A stretch of DNA of 64,000 nt from Blastocladiella emersonii ATCC 22665 (Eukaryota; Blastocladiomycota; Blastocladiomycetes; Blastocladiales; Blastocladiaceae), in contig JANHCV010000005.1 in assembly GCA_025594325.1 (NCBI GenBank), positions 1,639,501 to 1,703,500 of the forward strand, read 5' to 3'. Each line of letters opens with the position of its first letter. Positions within the stretch are counted from its first letter, which is position 1. The notes under the pieces are model-generated. The model had not been told where the DNA came from and did no database searches. It worked only from the letters and a program-made list of their open reading frames with translations. The position numbers and the translations under genes are program-made. Shown here piece after piece: positions 1-12,268 of the stretch.

Positions 1-486
1 GCAGCCTGCATGTACTACAGACGCGGCCGATCATGTCAGCCAGCGGGACGACCCGATCGAGCGAGCGGGTAGACGTACAGGCTGGTGCGCGCCATCAACA
101 AGACTCGCAGCGAAGACAGCGAGCATCGCCGCTAGCACCCGCAGCGCGCGGCCGCGGTGCGTGACGACGACGGCGCGCACGGACCGGCGCAGCGCGGCCG
201 CGACAAACCCGAGGAAAAAGCGCAGCACCAGCACCGGCTGCCGGTAGATGGACACGCTCGCAATGTCGAGCTCCTCGTCGACGGCCACGGGGCTGACCGA
301 GTCGCCGCGCGACACGACGGAGGCGACGGCGGCCGCCGTCATGGCGCGCTTGGTCGGCGAGCGCGACCGCGACACGGATGCGGGCGCGGCGGGCGCGGCA
401 AAGTCGTCGCTGCTGCCCACGTCGGCCGAGGCGGTCGACGACGCGCGCGAGCGCTTGGAGGGGGAGCGGCCGCGGCGTGGCGGCAT
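1..486 (-). CDS. VMP1: VMP1-like vacuole membrane protein, N-terminal part (cut by window edge)
   Basis: Minus-strand gene starting at the ATG at 486-484 and running off the left edge. Exon 1 is 486..79 (136 codons, phase 0). A 64-nt intron (78..15, GTACGT...GTAG) follows and exon 2 begins at 14. The first ~70 residues are a Ser/Arg/Pro-rich cytosolic tail. Next come an arginine-rich amphipathic stretch and a hydrophobic segment (LAAMLAVFAASLVDG). Across the splice the protein reads DGAHQPYMQA, matching the EGVHQQYVQ signature after the first membrane segment of animal VMP1. VMP1 is a multispanning ER protein with a VTT domain, acting as a lipid scramblase in autophagosome formation and ER-organelle contacts. 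The VTT domain itself lies outside the window, so the call rests on this N-terminal match. Confidence 0.72.
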
Positions 487-741
487 TTCAGAGTGTAGTA
501 GCGTGTTGTTGATACGTTTGCGGTGCAGCGAATTTGGGGAGAAGTGGGCGTTTGCGGCACAGCAACACCGAATGGGGCGATCGCGGCGGGCGACAAAAGA
601 GAGCGACACGAAACGCCCGCCCCACGCACATGTCTCCGCCCGGTCGCGTGACATCACCGCGGGGCGCGTCGCGTCGCTTTTGACGTGGCACCGAGGTGCG
701 AGACACTTTTACCAAAAGCTGCCTGCCATGTATATCACGCA

Positions 742-3700
742 TCAACCTAGCTCAGCACTCGAATCCCCCTCCGCCAGATCGCTCGGGTGGCTCTGCACCC
801 TTGCCGCCCTGGACGCGACCGCGGGGCGTACGTTCGTGATGCTCCCGCCGCCGATCCGGTCGGCCGACCCGCGCATGCTGCGCCCCGCCGCCGTTGTCGT
901 GGTCGAGCTGCTGGCGCCGCCAGTACTCGCGCTGCCGTTCCCGCGCATCCGGCCCCCCGCCGACGTGAGCGGCGTGATCGCGGACCCGAGCCACCCGACA
1001 CCGTGCCCTCGTCTCCCGAGCCGCGCGGCGGGTGGTGGTGGCGGTTCGTTGGCCGTCACCGTCGACGAGACATCTGAGGCGGACGCCGAGACAGACGACT
1101 CGTCGTCGGTCGACGACCGTGTCGCGAGCGAGGCCGCGCACGGCGTCGCGACGCTCGCCAGCAACGAGCCCCACATGGCGTGCTCGCGCTCGCTCGGCAG
1201 CTGCACCGTCCACGCGTGGCCCTGCAGCATCAGCTCGATGCACAGGGCGCACCCCGGCGGCGCAATGTCGAACACGGCGTCCGTCAGCTGGATCGCGACG
1301 CCGAGCTGGACGTCGCCCGTCGCGCCGCGGCGGAAGATGGTCATGGTTTCTACACTCGGATCACGGTTCAGTTGGAGTTTTGGAGTAAGCGCGCCCAAGT
1401 CACGTACTCTCCTCGACATCGAGCGACACGCGGCAGCTCTTCCACGTCGAGAACATGCGCCCGCCGCGCTTGAGCGGGTAGTACCCGTGCGCCTGCATCA
1501 CCGCGCCCGACGTCGGGTGCCGGACCAGCCGCACCTCGACTTTCGGCTCGTGCGCGCCTGCCCCCGCCCCCGCTCCCGCCCCCGCACCGACATCGAGCGC
1601 GCTCCCGCCGACCTCGGCCGACGCGCGCACCTTGAGCCGGCGCACATCACCCCCTCCAGCTTGCTTGGTGTCAACCGTCATGGCGCTCATCGACACGAGC
1701 TGGTTGCGGATCGGCGCCGGCGTCGATTGCCGGTACGCGAGCACGACGAACCGGCCGACGAGCGCTGTGAAGACAAAGGCCGTGGCGAGGAGCACCGCGG
1801 TCCACCGGATCAGCGTCGTGGTCAGCACCGACTCGCCGAACGAGAACGTCTGGAACGAGACGGAGAGGATCGAGACGAGCAGGATCTGCTGCGCCGAGTA
1901 CAGCAGGTAGCTCGACTCGCGGTAGGATGAGGAGACGTTGCGGGTCTACATTCCCCAAAATGTTAGTCGCGCGCGGTGAGTGAACAACCAGGGAACGGAC
2001 CTTGTACGCAAGGTACATCAAGCACAGCAGGAGCGCGAGCGTGTACGCGGCCGTGATCGCGCTCATGACCGTATCAATGGTCCCCGACGTCCCGCCGCAC
2101 ACCGAGTAGTACCACGACGGTCCCTTGACCACCGTGACGACCGTCGGGCTGAGCGAGTACCATACGAGGAACACGAACGCCTGGATCGCGACGACCACCG
2201 TGACCGCTCGCACCAGCGCGCTGTTCTTGACCACCTTCCGGACGAGCGCCTGGTTGTCGAAGATAGTATAGATGCGGTACGCCTTGGCGATCGAGCACCC
2301 GAGGACGACGTCGAGTCCGAGGACGTACGTCGCGAGCGACGCCACACACGTCTCGTTGGTGACGGGCAGGAGCAGGTCCACGAACGCGCTGGCGGCGATC
2401 AGGTGGCACCCCGCCGAGATGAACAGCAGGAACGGCACGCTCATCATCTTGATGACCGACAGGTGCCGGTGTCCGAAAATGTACGCCGACGCGGCGAACA
2501 TACCCGCGAGGATCAGCGCGGCCAGCGCCGTGACCCCGACCACGCCGGCGTTCTGCAGCGACGGGTCGAGCGAGACGCGTACGGGGAGGTCCGACGGCTT
2601 CACCGCGGTCCCGGCAAAGAACCGCGGCGGGTTGCGGTACACGAGCGAGTTATTCGCGAGCACCTCGAACGCGACGCGCGCCGTCCCGTTGTAGATGTTG
2701 TACACAAGGTAGTCGGACAGCCGGTTCCCGCGGGCGTCGTACGCGACGCGGCCCGAGATCCCGTCGAACGGCGCGAGAAAGTCGCCCAGCGTCGCGCCCG
2801 TGTAGTTGCGCGACAGCACGCTCGCCGCGCCGTACTTTTCGGCGAGCCGGAGCAGGCCGCGCGCGGCCGCCGTCACGCAGTCGTAGAAGAGCGTCGTGAA
2901 GGACGGGATGACGTGGCCCGGGTACACGGACGTCCATCGCTGCAGGAACCGCGCGTACGGGTCGTTGTCGCCCACGTCGCGCGCGAAGACGTAGAAGAGG
3001 CCGTTCAGCCGCAGGTAGTCGGAGGGTTCGGGGAACAGGTCGAGGAAGATGGCCGCGCCGTCGGACGCGATCTACGCGGTGGGGCGGACGATGAGTGTTT
3101 CGGGCAACGCAAAGCGGTTCGAGTGATGCATACCCAGACCCAATCAGGCCCGACGATCCCTGCTGCCCTGTCAGCCTCGCGTCAGTGTCTCGTCGTCGGT
3201 GGGTGAGTGCAGCTGTGCGGGGGGACGACGTACTTGGCTTCGCGAAATATGAGCTTCATCTCCTGCGCGGCGCCCGCGCCGGCAAACACGATGATCCGTG
3301 AGCCGGCATTCTGAATCATCTTGACCTGCGTCGTCACGTCCGTGACGCCCGGGTCGTACATGGCCGTGGCGGTGATGGTGAGCCCGAGCTGTGCGGAGGC
3401 CGTGACGAACTCGGCGATCACTACACGGCCACCGTCGCGGTCAATCCGGGGGTTCGTGGTGGATAGCAACGAACGTACCGCTGGCGCCGTACGAGTCGGT
3501 GCAGTGGAACACGACGACCTGCGACCATCCCATCTTGGCGACGAACAGCGCCATGATGCGGCCCTGCGACGAGTCGGAGCTCAGCGTGCGGAAAAAGTAC
3601 GGGTGGTCGGTCTTGTCGCTCAGCGTGTCGGAGGTCGCCGACCCGGAACACATCCACGCCTTGTACCGCCGGCCCGCGAGGTCCGCGGGCACCGTGAAGC

Positions 3701-4192
3701 GCGAAAAGTAGCTACGGGAGCGCTGTCAGAGACCTAGTCCAGCCCGCAGGAGTGTAGCGTAGCGTACTATCCAACAACCGCGTGCGCGCCATAATCCAGC
3801 ACCGCGCTGTGCAGTGCGTCGACAGACCCGCCGATCGTGTCGGTGCTCGGGAGCAGCGTCACGCTAAAGTTGTGCCTCCGCTGCGGGTCGAGCGCGTTGA
3901 GATCGCCCAGCCCGAGCATGATTGCGTCGCCAATCGGGTTCACGGACGCGACCAGCTCGGTCACGTTGAACGGCAGGTTGACCGAGATGTTGAAGGTCGC
4001 GGCGGTCGCGCTCAGAGTGCATATTGCAAGCAGCAAGAGCAAGGTGGCGGCCCAGCATCGTGGCGGGCAGCGGCGGCGGGGCGGGTGCCATGGTGGAGCC
4101 CGCGCACAGCTGCCGCGCAAGGACCGTGGTGGGGGATGGTCTCTGTGTGTTGGCGGGTCCATTGCATGAAGCTCCATGGCGATGCTGATCAT
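742..4192 (-). CDS. Class C (GABA-B-like) G-protein-coupled receptor with C-terminal PH domain
   Basis: Seven-exon gene, minus strand: 4192..3768, 3711..3479, 3420..3234, 3167..3134, 3071..2001, 1945..1408, 1349..742. It totals 3096 nt and all phases close (1031 aa). A hydrophobic N-terminal stretch (ATLLLLLAICTLSATA) looks like a signal peptide. A periplasmic-binding-like ligand domain follows (~50-420; PYFFRTLSSDSSQGR, VVVFHCTDSYG, DWVWIASDG). The class C seven-helix bundle spans ~466-720, including the family motif KTRNVSSSSYRESSYLLYSAQ after an intron. The cytosolic tail has an Ala/Gly linker and, at ~800-895, a PH-type domain (GYYPLKRGGRMFSTWKSCRVSLD ... ending with the invariant-type Trp in MWGSLLASV; each quoted in part). 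A disordered Ser/Pro tail ends the protein. The start could also be Met6 or Met11. The ligand is unknown; GABA, glutamate or another small molecule are family precedents only. Confidence 0.85.
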
Positions 4193-4616
4193 GGGCGAGG
4201 AAGGAGAGGGTAGGATCAAGTCCCCTCTAGGTTCGTGCACTCGTTTCCGTTTGCGACCGAGCAGGTGACACGGGAGACACCCGGGGCGCGTCTCGCCTCG
4301 CTCCGCGCGTCGTCGTCCGGCGGTCAGCAATCCCGAAAACCGATCAGCGCCGGGCGTCGGAAAACGCGATGCAATCTTGCTTGGGCATGAGGCGGGTATC
4401 GAGAAACCGATTGCTCGAGGCCGGGAGCCATCCGCGGCCGCGAGTGAGGGGAGGCGGGACGGGATGCGAGACGCGACGCGTCCCGTTTCAGGTCCACGCG
4501 GCGTCGCACGTGTCAAGTACGCGCGCGTCTCTGCCTCGACGCGGCTCGCCGATCCCTCTCGCGCTCTCTAGTTGTTCTCTCGCAGACGACCACCCCATGA
4601 AGCACTAGCAGCAACG
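4193..4616. promoter_or_regulatory. Shared divergent promoter region (GPCR / TTC21B)
   Basis: This 424-bp spacer separates the start codons of the receptor (leftward) and TTC21B (rightward), so it probably serves both. It contains a GCGAGACGCGACGCGT cluster near 4465-4480, about 140 bp before the TTC21B ATG. That is one of the recurring ACGCGT boxes in this window. No convincing TATA box is seen. Confidence 0.4.
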
Positions 4617-7600
4617 ATGCCTGGACTCGACAGCGAGGAGATATCCAACGTGAGCAACCCTCACCCGCGCCCTTCCCCTGACCCCTACTCACCACCCCCT
4701 CGCTCATCCTCACAGATCCTGTTCTTGCTCAAGCGGCAGTACTACCAGTCGGCGATCGGGCGGTGCGACCACCTGCTCAAGCTGCACCATGCGTCGTCGT
4801 CGGCCGCCGCGGGTGCGCAGCGCCGGCCGTCGCTCGCGGGCGGGAGGCAGCCGACTGCCCAACCGCAACAGCAACCTCAAGTCCCGCCGGGCACGATCCC
4901 GCCGGCGGACCCCGAGACGGGGATGCACTACGGGTTCTGGCGCGGCGCGGGGCTGATTCTGCTCGGTACGCGTCCACCCCGCTCGACCCCGCGACACTCG
5001 CCCTAACACAATCCTCGCACCGCGTCGTCCAGGCAAGTACAACGAAGCCATCCGCGAGCTGGTCCTGCTGGCCGAAAAACCGTCGCTCGGCCTCGCCGTG
5101 ACCACGGCGCTGCTGTACGCGCACAAGAAGTGCGCCTCGCGCGACGCCGACGCGATCGCGAACCTCGAGGCGTACCTGGCGGTCGCCGAGCAGACCACGA
5201 CGGTCGCGGACGTGACCTACTTCAGCCTCGTCACCTTCCTCGCCGCCACGGGCGACCTCGCCGAGGCCCACCGCTGGCTCAACGTCGCGTTCGCGCGGTA
5301 CCCCGGGGATACGTCGCCGTGGATCGAGATGGCCGCCGGGTGGGTGTACCTCATGTCGCCGCCCGCGGCGGGTGACGCGCGGTCGGTTTCCGGGAATGGG
5401 ATCGGGTCGGATACCACGACGCCCGGCGGGTCGCGCGGCCGCGTCGGCGGCGGGAGCAACGACTCAATGGACTCGACGGGCTCCGGGCCCGCCGCGTACC
5501 TCGCCCAAAACCCCGCCGCCACCGCCGTCTCGACCGACACCCCCTTCGACGCGCTCCTGTCTCGCTTCCCGAAAGACGTCGGCGTGCTGACCGGCCGCCT
5601 CCTCGGCCTCATCCACGCGGGCCGTGCAGCGGACGCAACGAACGCCGTCGTCGCGCAGCTCCTCGGCGTGCGCCCGCGGCACACCGCCGCGCTGCTCGCG
5701 GGCCTCCTCGACGGCGCCCTCGCCGCGGGCGACTGGGACCGCGTCGGCGAGGCGTGTCACCGGATTCTCGGGGTGGAGCGGCCGTCGACGGCTGCGACGA
5801 CGGTCACGACGCGAACCAACGCTGGCGGCGGCGCTGGGGGAACCGGCGGCGGGGTCCCGACCATGGAAGCTTTCCTGCTGCAGTTCCTGACCGCCGTGCT
5901 CCGGGACGGCGACACGTCGCGCGCAGCGCAGTCCGCGGCCTCACTCACCGCGGCCCTGCGGCGCGAGGAGGGCGACAACCCAACCATCGCCGCGCGCGTG
6001 CTACATATGCTGGGCCGCCTGCCCGCGTCCGCAACCGCCTTGCTCCCGCCCGCCGTGACGCGCGACTGGCTCGCGGTCGCGGAACGCATGTCCGCCGCCG
6101 TGCCCAACGACCCCGACACTTTGTGCGTGCACGCGCGCCTCGCCGTGCGCATGGGCCACTGGGCGCGCGCGCGGCAGCTGTACGCGCAGGCGACGTCGGC
6201 GGATGCGAGCCATGTGCGTGCGCTCGAGGGGACCGCGGGCGTCGAGCTCGCCGTGCTGGACGGGCGTGCGCCGGGTGACGCCGGTGGGGATGAAGCGGCG
6301 CGGTGGACGGCGCTGAGCCGCGACGTCCAGCTGCTCGCGACCGTAGCCGCCGGGTCCCCCGCGACCGAGTACCTGCAGGCGGAGCTCGCGTGGCGCACCG
6401 CGCGCGATGCGGGTTTGCGCACTGCCCATTTACGGGCGGCCGTCGACGCAACGGTCGCGGGGCTCGCGACGGCCATCGGGCTCGAGTACCTGGAGCGCGC
6501 CGATTTGGGGTTACTCTCCGATATCGCGGCAGCCGCGCTCGAGCTGTGCCCCGCGCGCCCGCGCGTCCCGGCGCCGCCCGCCGTCGCCGTCCTGTGCATG
6601 GCCGCCGAGTGCGTCGCGCAGCTGTACCCGGTGTCCCCCGACGCGGCGGCGACGGCCGCGTGGGCGGCGTACCTCGACGGCGACGCCGAGCGCGCGAGGG
6701 AGACGGCGAAAGCCGCGGTCGAGGCGAGCCCGGGGCATTGGCCCGCGACGCAGGTCCTGGTGCGCCTGCGGCTCGCGTCGGCGGGGGTCGACGGGATGGG
6801 CGGGGCGACGACGGGTGGGAAGGCGTCCTCGCCGTGGGCCGCGGCCGCTGCGCTCGTCGGGATTTCGGCGAGTGCGGAAGCGGCGCCCGTCGGCGACGTC
6901 ATGTCCCTCCTCGACTCGGCGCTCGCGCTCAACCTCGAGCTAAGGCGGAGCGACGCGTTCCACGTGCTCCGCGCGCGCGTCCTGCGGGCCACGGGCGAAC
7001 CGGTGCCCCTCGCGGTTGCGGAACTTGACCAGGTTGCCGCACCGGACCGCCTCGCCCCGCTCGACGCGCTGACGTACTGGACCGAGCGCGTGCGCACAAC
7101 TCCCGCCGCCGATCTCCCCGGCGTCCTCGCGACGGCAAGACGCGCGCTCGCGCTGTTCCCACCGCTGCTCTCGGACCTGCACGTGTGCGAAGCGCAAGTC
7201 CGCGCCGCGAGCGACCCGTCCGCCGCCCTCTCCCTGCTCCGCGACGTGGCGTCCGCGGACCCGGGCCTGGCCTCGGCGTGCGTGCGCGCCATGGGCCCGA
7301 TCCTGGTGGACGCCCAGCGAGACGCGCGGGGCTACGTGCGCGAGTGCAGCGCACTCGTCGAGTCGCACCCGGGCTCGAAAGACGCGCACGTGCAGCTCGC
7401 GGCCGCGTTCCTCGCCGCGGGCGACGTCGACCGCGCCGTCGACACGCTCATGTCGGCGCTGTGCTACTTTCCCGACGCGGCGGATCTCGCGCGGGCGGTC
7501 GCGAACGTGCTGCTCGCGAACCACGAGTACGCGCGCGCGCTCGAGTACCTCCAGGACGCCGTCAGCCAGGCGCCGCCGGCGGGGCGCGCGGTGCATGCGG

Positions 7601-9312
7601 TCGCGCTCGCGAAGCTGCACTTCAAGCTCGGGCAGAGCAAGCGCGCGGTCGAGGTGCTGGAAGCTCTCCTGTGCGGCGACGAAGGCGAGCCCGCCGTCGC
7701 GTGGCCCGCGGCCGACGCCGAGGCCGACGCGTGGGAGCTCCTGGGCGACGCGCGCAAATCTTGCGACTCGCCCAACCTCGAGTCCGTCGCCGACGCGTGG
7801 CGGCGCGCAAGGGACAAGTCGCGCACGCCGTCGCGCCGCGCCGCCCTGTGCGTGAAGCTCGCGGGCGTCGCCGAGGTCCCGGCCGCCGTCGAGACGCTGC
7901 TCGAGCAGGCGCGGCAGCTCGACCCGGCGAGCACCGCGGCGGCGGTCGCGCTCGCCGAGCAGTACCTGCGGCAGGGCAAGGCGGATGCGGCGCGCGCGAT
8001 TGCGGGGGAGCTGGCGGCCGGGTTTCCGCGCGAGGAGAAGGTCGCGAGCCTTATGGCGGCGGTGCTCATCCACCAGCGCAAGTTTGACGAGGCGCTCGAG
8101 TACATGAAGCGCGTGCTGGACGGCGCGGGCGCGGCGGGGGTCGAGGCGGGGAAGAAGGAGGAAGGTGGGGATCTGATGAGCGGGCTCATTGCAGGGCTCA
8201 CGGGCAACAAGGCCGAGCCGACCAAGCCCGCAGCAGCACCCGCTCCCGCGGGCCCCGTCAAGCGCAACTACGAGGTGCTCGTGCAGGCGATCGACCTGAT
8301 GCACCGTCTGGGCCGGCTCGACGAGGCCAAGGTGTACCTGGACGTCGACGCCGCGACCGGCACCGCACACGCCGTCGGCTCCGCGGGCCGGTGGTACAGT
8401 CTCGGCCAGTACCACCAGTACCGCGGCGAGATCCGCGAGTCCGTGCGCGCGTACAAGCGGTGCCGCGCCGACGCCCGGTGGCGCGTGCGGGCGACGGAGC
8501 GGATCCTGGACCTGCTCCTGTTCCCGGACCTGCACGCGCTCGACCGGTCCGTCGACGGCGCGGTTTTGGGGGTCGCCGACCGCCTGATCCGGTCCCTCCC
8601 CGCGGGGCCCGACCGGTGCCTGTGGGAAGCGTACGCCAAGTTCGGGTCGCGCAAGAAGGCGGACATCGAGTCGGCGTTGGCGGGACTCCAGCGCGGGCGC
8701 GGCGGACGCAACGGGATCGCGTCCGACGACGTGGCGGGGCTCCTCGCGTGCGCGATCGCGCACCTCCTGCTGCAGGCGGACGGGAAAGCGAAAGCCGCGC
8801 TGAAACTGATCGCGAGCCGCGAGTGGGACCTCGCGCAGGCCGCGTGGCTCGAGGCGGGGTGGCTCCTCCTCGCGCAGCAGTACCTGGTTGCGGGCAAGGC
8901 CGACGCGGCCGACGCCCTCGTCCGGTCGTGCATGGAGGTCAACCCGCACGGCGGCGGCGCACGCGCGCACACGCTGTACGCGACGGTTGCGGAGCGCGCG
9001 GGCGACGCCGAGGGCGCGTGCAGACACTGGCACGCGGCGTGGACGGCCGCGGGCAAGTCGGACCCGCACGTCGCGGCACGGCTCGCGCTCGCGTACCTCC
9101 GCGCCGAGCGGCCGACGAGCGCGGTCCCCGCGGCGCTCCGCGCGCTCGAGCTGCTCGGGAAGCAGGCCGGGATGGAGGGAAGCGGCGCGGCGTTCGACCC
9201 AGTCGTGCACGTCCCGAGCGCGGCGGTGCCCGGCAGCCGGCCCGAGGCGTCGGTCCCCGTGCGGCTGCGGTCGGACGTGCTGGATAAGGCGCGGGCGGCG
9301 CTGCGGCCGTAG
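4617..9312 (+). CDS. TTC21B: Tetratricopeptide repeat protein 21B (IFT139), intraflagellar transport complex A
   Basis: Exons 4617..4649, 4716..4965 and 5033..9312 give 1520 codons in frame; introns are 66 and 67 nt. The N-terminus (ILFLLKRQYYQSAIGRCDHLL, then GKYNEAIRELVLLAEK across the second intron) matches the start of TTC21A/B proteins. The rest is an almost unbroken alpha-solenoid of degenerate TPRs (DAVSQAPPAGRAVHAVALAKLHFKLGQS-type helices) ending in the family's C-terminal TPR block. Animal IFT139 is about 1316 aa; the excess lies in Gly/Ser-rich inserts near residues 240-290, 380 and 1000-1030. IFT139 is a peripheral IFT-A subunit needed for retrograde transport in cilia and flagella, so the organism builds motile zoospores. 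It is divergently arranged with the receptor gene. Confidence 0.88.
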
Positions 9313-9648
9313 GCAAGTCTTGAGAATATACGGAAAGGGCGTTGCGCCACAGTGACGCGCGGGTGAGACACCGAGACGCGAGACGTGCATCCGCGCACGT
9401 GGGCGGCGCACCAACCAAGGGAATCGTTTTCACGCGGAGGGCAAGAGTCCCTGATCGCTTGGGCGGCCCCGAATTCCTCTCCCGCTCCCTCTCCCTCTCC
9501 AGCAACCCTCACCGACGTCAGCGTCAACTCTAACGCACCAACTTTTCAGGCCGCGACTCGGTGCAACGCCACACCCACCGCCACCCTGCTCTGCTCGTCC
9601 ATCGTCTACCATCGCGCGCTCCCTCCTGGCTCCACTCCAACCACCACC
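9313..9648 (+). promoter_or_regulatory. Intergenic leader upstream of the J-domain gene
   Basis: This 336-bp spacer has no gene. It holds one copy of the 13-mer GCGTTGCGCCACA (9339-9351) directly followed by GTGACGCG, and a GAGACGCGAGACG box near 9370. Both motif types recur elsewhere in the window. The stretch before the ATG is rich in C and T, as in many fungal 5' leaders. Confidence 0.3.
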
Positions 9649-11027
9649 ATGTCAACACCCTCCTACCTGCACGTCCCGTCGCCCTCGCTGCGCGCGCACG
9701 CGTCGTGCCCGACGCTCGGCGACGAGTTCCGCGCCGCGGGCGTGTCGCCGCCCAACGGCCGCCACACCACCACCAACACCAACACCTCGCCGCCCGCGTC
9801 GCCGAGCCGATCGGGCGCGGGGCGGCACTCGCTGTACGGGACCGCCGCGTACTGGACTTCTTCCTCCTCGAAAAGTGGACGCACGTCGCCCGTCGATGAC
9901 GGAGGGTACGCGGCCACGTCCCCGCGGATCCGCCGGTCGCCGCGCGTCGGTGCCGAGCCTGCAGCGTCGCGCCGGCCCGCGTCGGCGATTTTCTCGAGCA
10001 TTCCGGCGAGTGGGGCGCCGCCGCCAGCGCCGTCCGCGGCGGGAACGGGAACAGGAACGGGCAGCAGCGCCAACCTGATCCGCGACATCCTGCGCCAGTC
10101 GTCGCTGTACGCGGTGCTCGGCGTCGACAAGGCCGCGTCGTTTGATGAGATTCGCCGCGCGTACCTCCTCGTACGTCCCACGCGCTGTACTGTCGTAGTA
10201 CCCGTCGCTTACGCCAACAGTAGAGGTCCCGCATGTGCCACCCGGACAAGCACCCGGGCAACCCGCGCGCGACCGAGGCGTTCCAGAAGATCTCGTCCGC
10301 GTACTCGACGCTCAAACAATCCAGCACCCGCGCCGCGTACGATCTCGCGGGCGAGCGCGTCACCGCGTCCGGCACGGGCGACGAGACCCTGTACCAGGTG
10401 CTCGTGCAGGTCTGGTTCGAGTTCATCGAGGGCAACTACGACACGCTGCTCATGGTCGCCGACATGCTCGCCCAGCAGAACCACGACATTTCGCGCGAAT
10501 CCGTCGAGCGCCTGCTCCACTCGGTCCGCAGCCTCATGCACACGGGCTCGCAGTGTCTCGCGGAAGCCCGGCCCGCGTTCTTCGACGCGCTCGACCTCCA
10601 GGCCCAGCTCGCCGCGCTCCCGTACCTCGATTTGGTGGGACGGCTCAAGCTCTCGCTCCGCCTCCTGCACGTGCTCCTGTCGATCCCCATCACCGTCAAC
10701 CGCGCCGCCGGCGGTAACGCGTTGCCGCAGTGGGCCGCCACGCTGCTCCACGCGATGCTCGCCATGCTCGGGACCGCCGAGGCCGCGACGTTGCGGGTGA
10801 CGAGCGCCGCGGGCAAGCTATCGCCCGACGTCCTCCGGTCCGTTTTGCTGGCGGCCCCGCTGCGTGCGGCCGGCGCGCAGCTCAAGGTCGGGCTCGGCGC
10901 GCTCGTCACGGGGTGGGGATGGAGCTCGTGGTTCTCGTCTTCTTCGGGGCCGGCGTCGGTCGCGGAGAGTGAAGAAGACGAGGGGGAGGAAGAGGCGATA
11001 CCCGCGCCCGGCGTCTGCGTGAGCTGA
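9649..11027 (+). CDS. J-domain co-chaperone (Caj1/Djp1-like, DnaJ-X type)
   Basis: Exons 9649..10170 and 10224..11027 give 441 aa; the 53-nt intron splits the J-domain just before the HPD loop. Residues 1-145 are a Ser/Thr/Pro-rich disordered region. The J-domain occupies ~148-215: LYAVLGVDKAASFDEIRRAYLL, then CHPDKHPGN with the HPD triad that stimulates Hsp70 ATPase, then FQKISSAYSTLK and YDLAG. The remainder is a helical region without zinc-finger or G/F repeats, resembling the X domain of fungal Caj1/Djp1. The end is acidic. J-domains normally sit at the N-terminus in these proteins, so the long disordered leader is a departure. The Hsp70 partner and the client are unknown. Confidence 0.78.
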
Positions 11028-11124
11028 TGGGGGCTCCCTCTCCCTCGCGACGCGTTCGCTCGTTCGTTTTGTGTGTGATTTCGTCCTTATATATACATTC
11101 ACTCGGTGTGCTTCTCCTCATCAT

Positions 11125-12090
11125 CTACTGCTGCTGGTCGTGCGCCGGACGCCGTTGGCGCAGACCGCCCGCGTCGTCGCCCGTGTCCTCGGCGTTGAGC
11201 AGCGGTTCGGCCTCTGGGTCGCGCGCCGCGGCGGGTGGAGCAGCGGCAGCGGGGGCATGGGCAGCGCGGGGTTGCTCGGGCGCGAGCGCCACGTCGGGCA
11301 TGTCCGCGGGCCGCTGGCCGAGGAGGATCTGCCTACACGCGCGGTTCAGAGTCAGCCATCGCCCACACACGAACAACAACCTCGCGCGAAGACGTACAGA
11401 AACCGCGGCGTGACCAGCACCTTCCCGCGCACCCTCCCCCTCGCATCGCGCATGCGCGGCAGTATATCCTCGAGGTACCAGTACACGTGGCCTACCGCGA
11501 TCCCGACCAGATCACCCACCGGCACGCGGCCGTGCATCACCGCGGAAAACGCGAGTAGGACCCACGGCAGGTACGGCGCGCGAAAGTCGGCGATGCCCAG
11601 CAGCGACACGTACATCCACGGGTTGCGCCGCGCCCACACGTACGTCAGGGCGGACGTCACGGGCGCGCTCAGGATCGGGAGCGTGTAGGGTGGCAGGGAC
11701 CATGCGGCGAGGAGGGACGCGAGGGAGGCGAGGAGGAGGAAGTATAAAAAGTCGGCGGGGCGGTTGCGGTATGACGTTTCTTCGAGCATCTTCGAGTACT
11801 TGCCGCTACACCGATGTCGCATTCAGCCAGCGCTCTCGTTGGACGAACGAGCGCAGCGCGTACATGACGTAGAGGTGGAACACGGTGTCAAACGAGAGGT
11901 TCCCGTAGTAGAAGAACGACGCGAACAGCCGCCAGTACTCTTTGCGGCGCGTGATCGCGGCCCAGTCGAAATACAGCGAGAACGACGACACGACGCGGAT
12001 GTGCGTCAGCACCGACGTCAGCAGCGTCAGGCCCGCCCACGACCGCGTCACGGGCGGCAGGTCGCGGACTGCGGCCTCGAGGCGTTCCAT
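11125..12090 (-). CDS. DER1: Derlin (Der1-like ER rhomboid pseudoprotease)
   Basis: Exons 12090..11864, 11805..11398 and 11332..11125 give 280 aa with all phases closed; introns are 58 and 65 nt. The N-terminus (VTRSWAGLTLLTSVLTHI, WRLFASFFYYGNLSFDTVFHLY) joins across intron 1 to GKYSKMLEETSYRNRPADF, the Derlin signature. VYVWARRNPWM-type and LPWVLLAFSAVM...DLVGIAVGHVYWYLED segments follow. These match Derlin-2/3 and yeast Der1 closely; six transmembrane segments are expected. Derlins form the half-channel for retrotranslocation of misfolded proteins in ER-associated degradation and recruit the Cdc48/p97 ATPase. The C-terminal tail here is Ala/Pro-rich and poorly conserved; no clear p97-binding SHP box is seen. 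Confidence 0.9.
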
Positions 12091-12268
12091 TGCAGATAGT
12101 GTGGGTGGGTTGTTGATGCGTTTGAGGGGAGAGGGAGAGAGAGAGGAGGGGTCGAGGCGAAAGGTCGCTGCCGAGGCTGACACGTCAACGCGCCGAAACG
12201 CCACACCCACGTGCACATCAAAATCCTCGCGTTTCCCATTCCCGTCTGATCTTACAGCTGATCGACCC

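Noticed and set aside
248-1930. Long plus-strand open frame (560 codons) opposite the GPCR exons
   Set aside because: Arg/Pro/Ala-rich with no domain; the minus strand encodes PH and receptor motifs with closing splice phases.
6940-9414. 824-codon minus-strand frame opposite TTC21B
   Set aside because: Antisense frame kept open by GC3-rich codons; composition is Arg/Gly/Val with no motif, while the plus strand has TPRs throughout.
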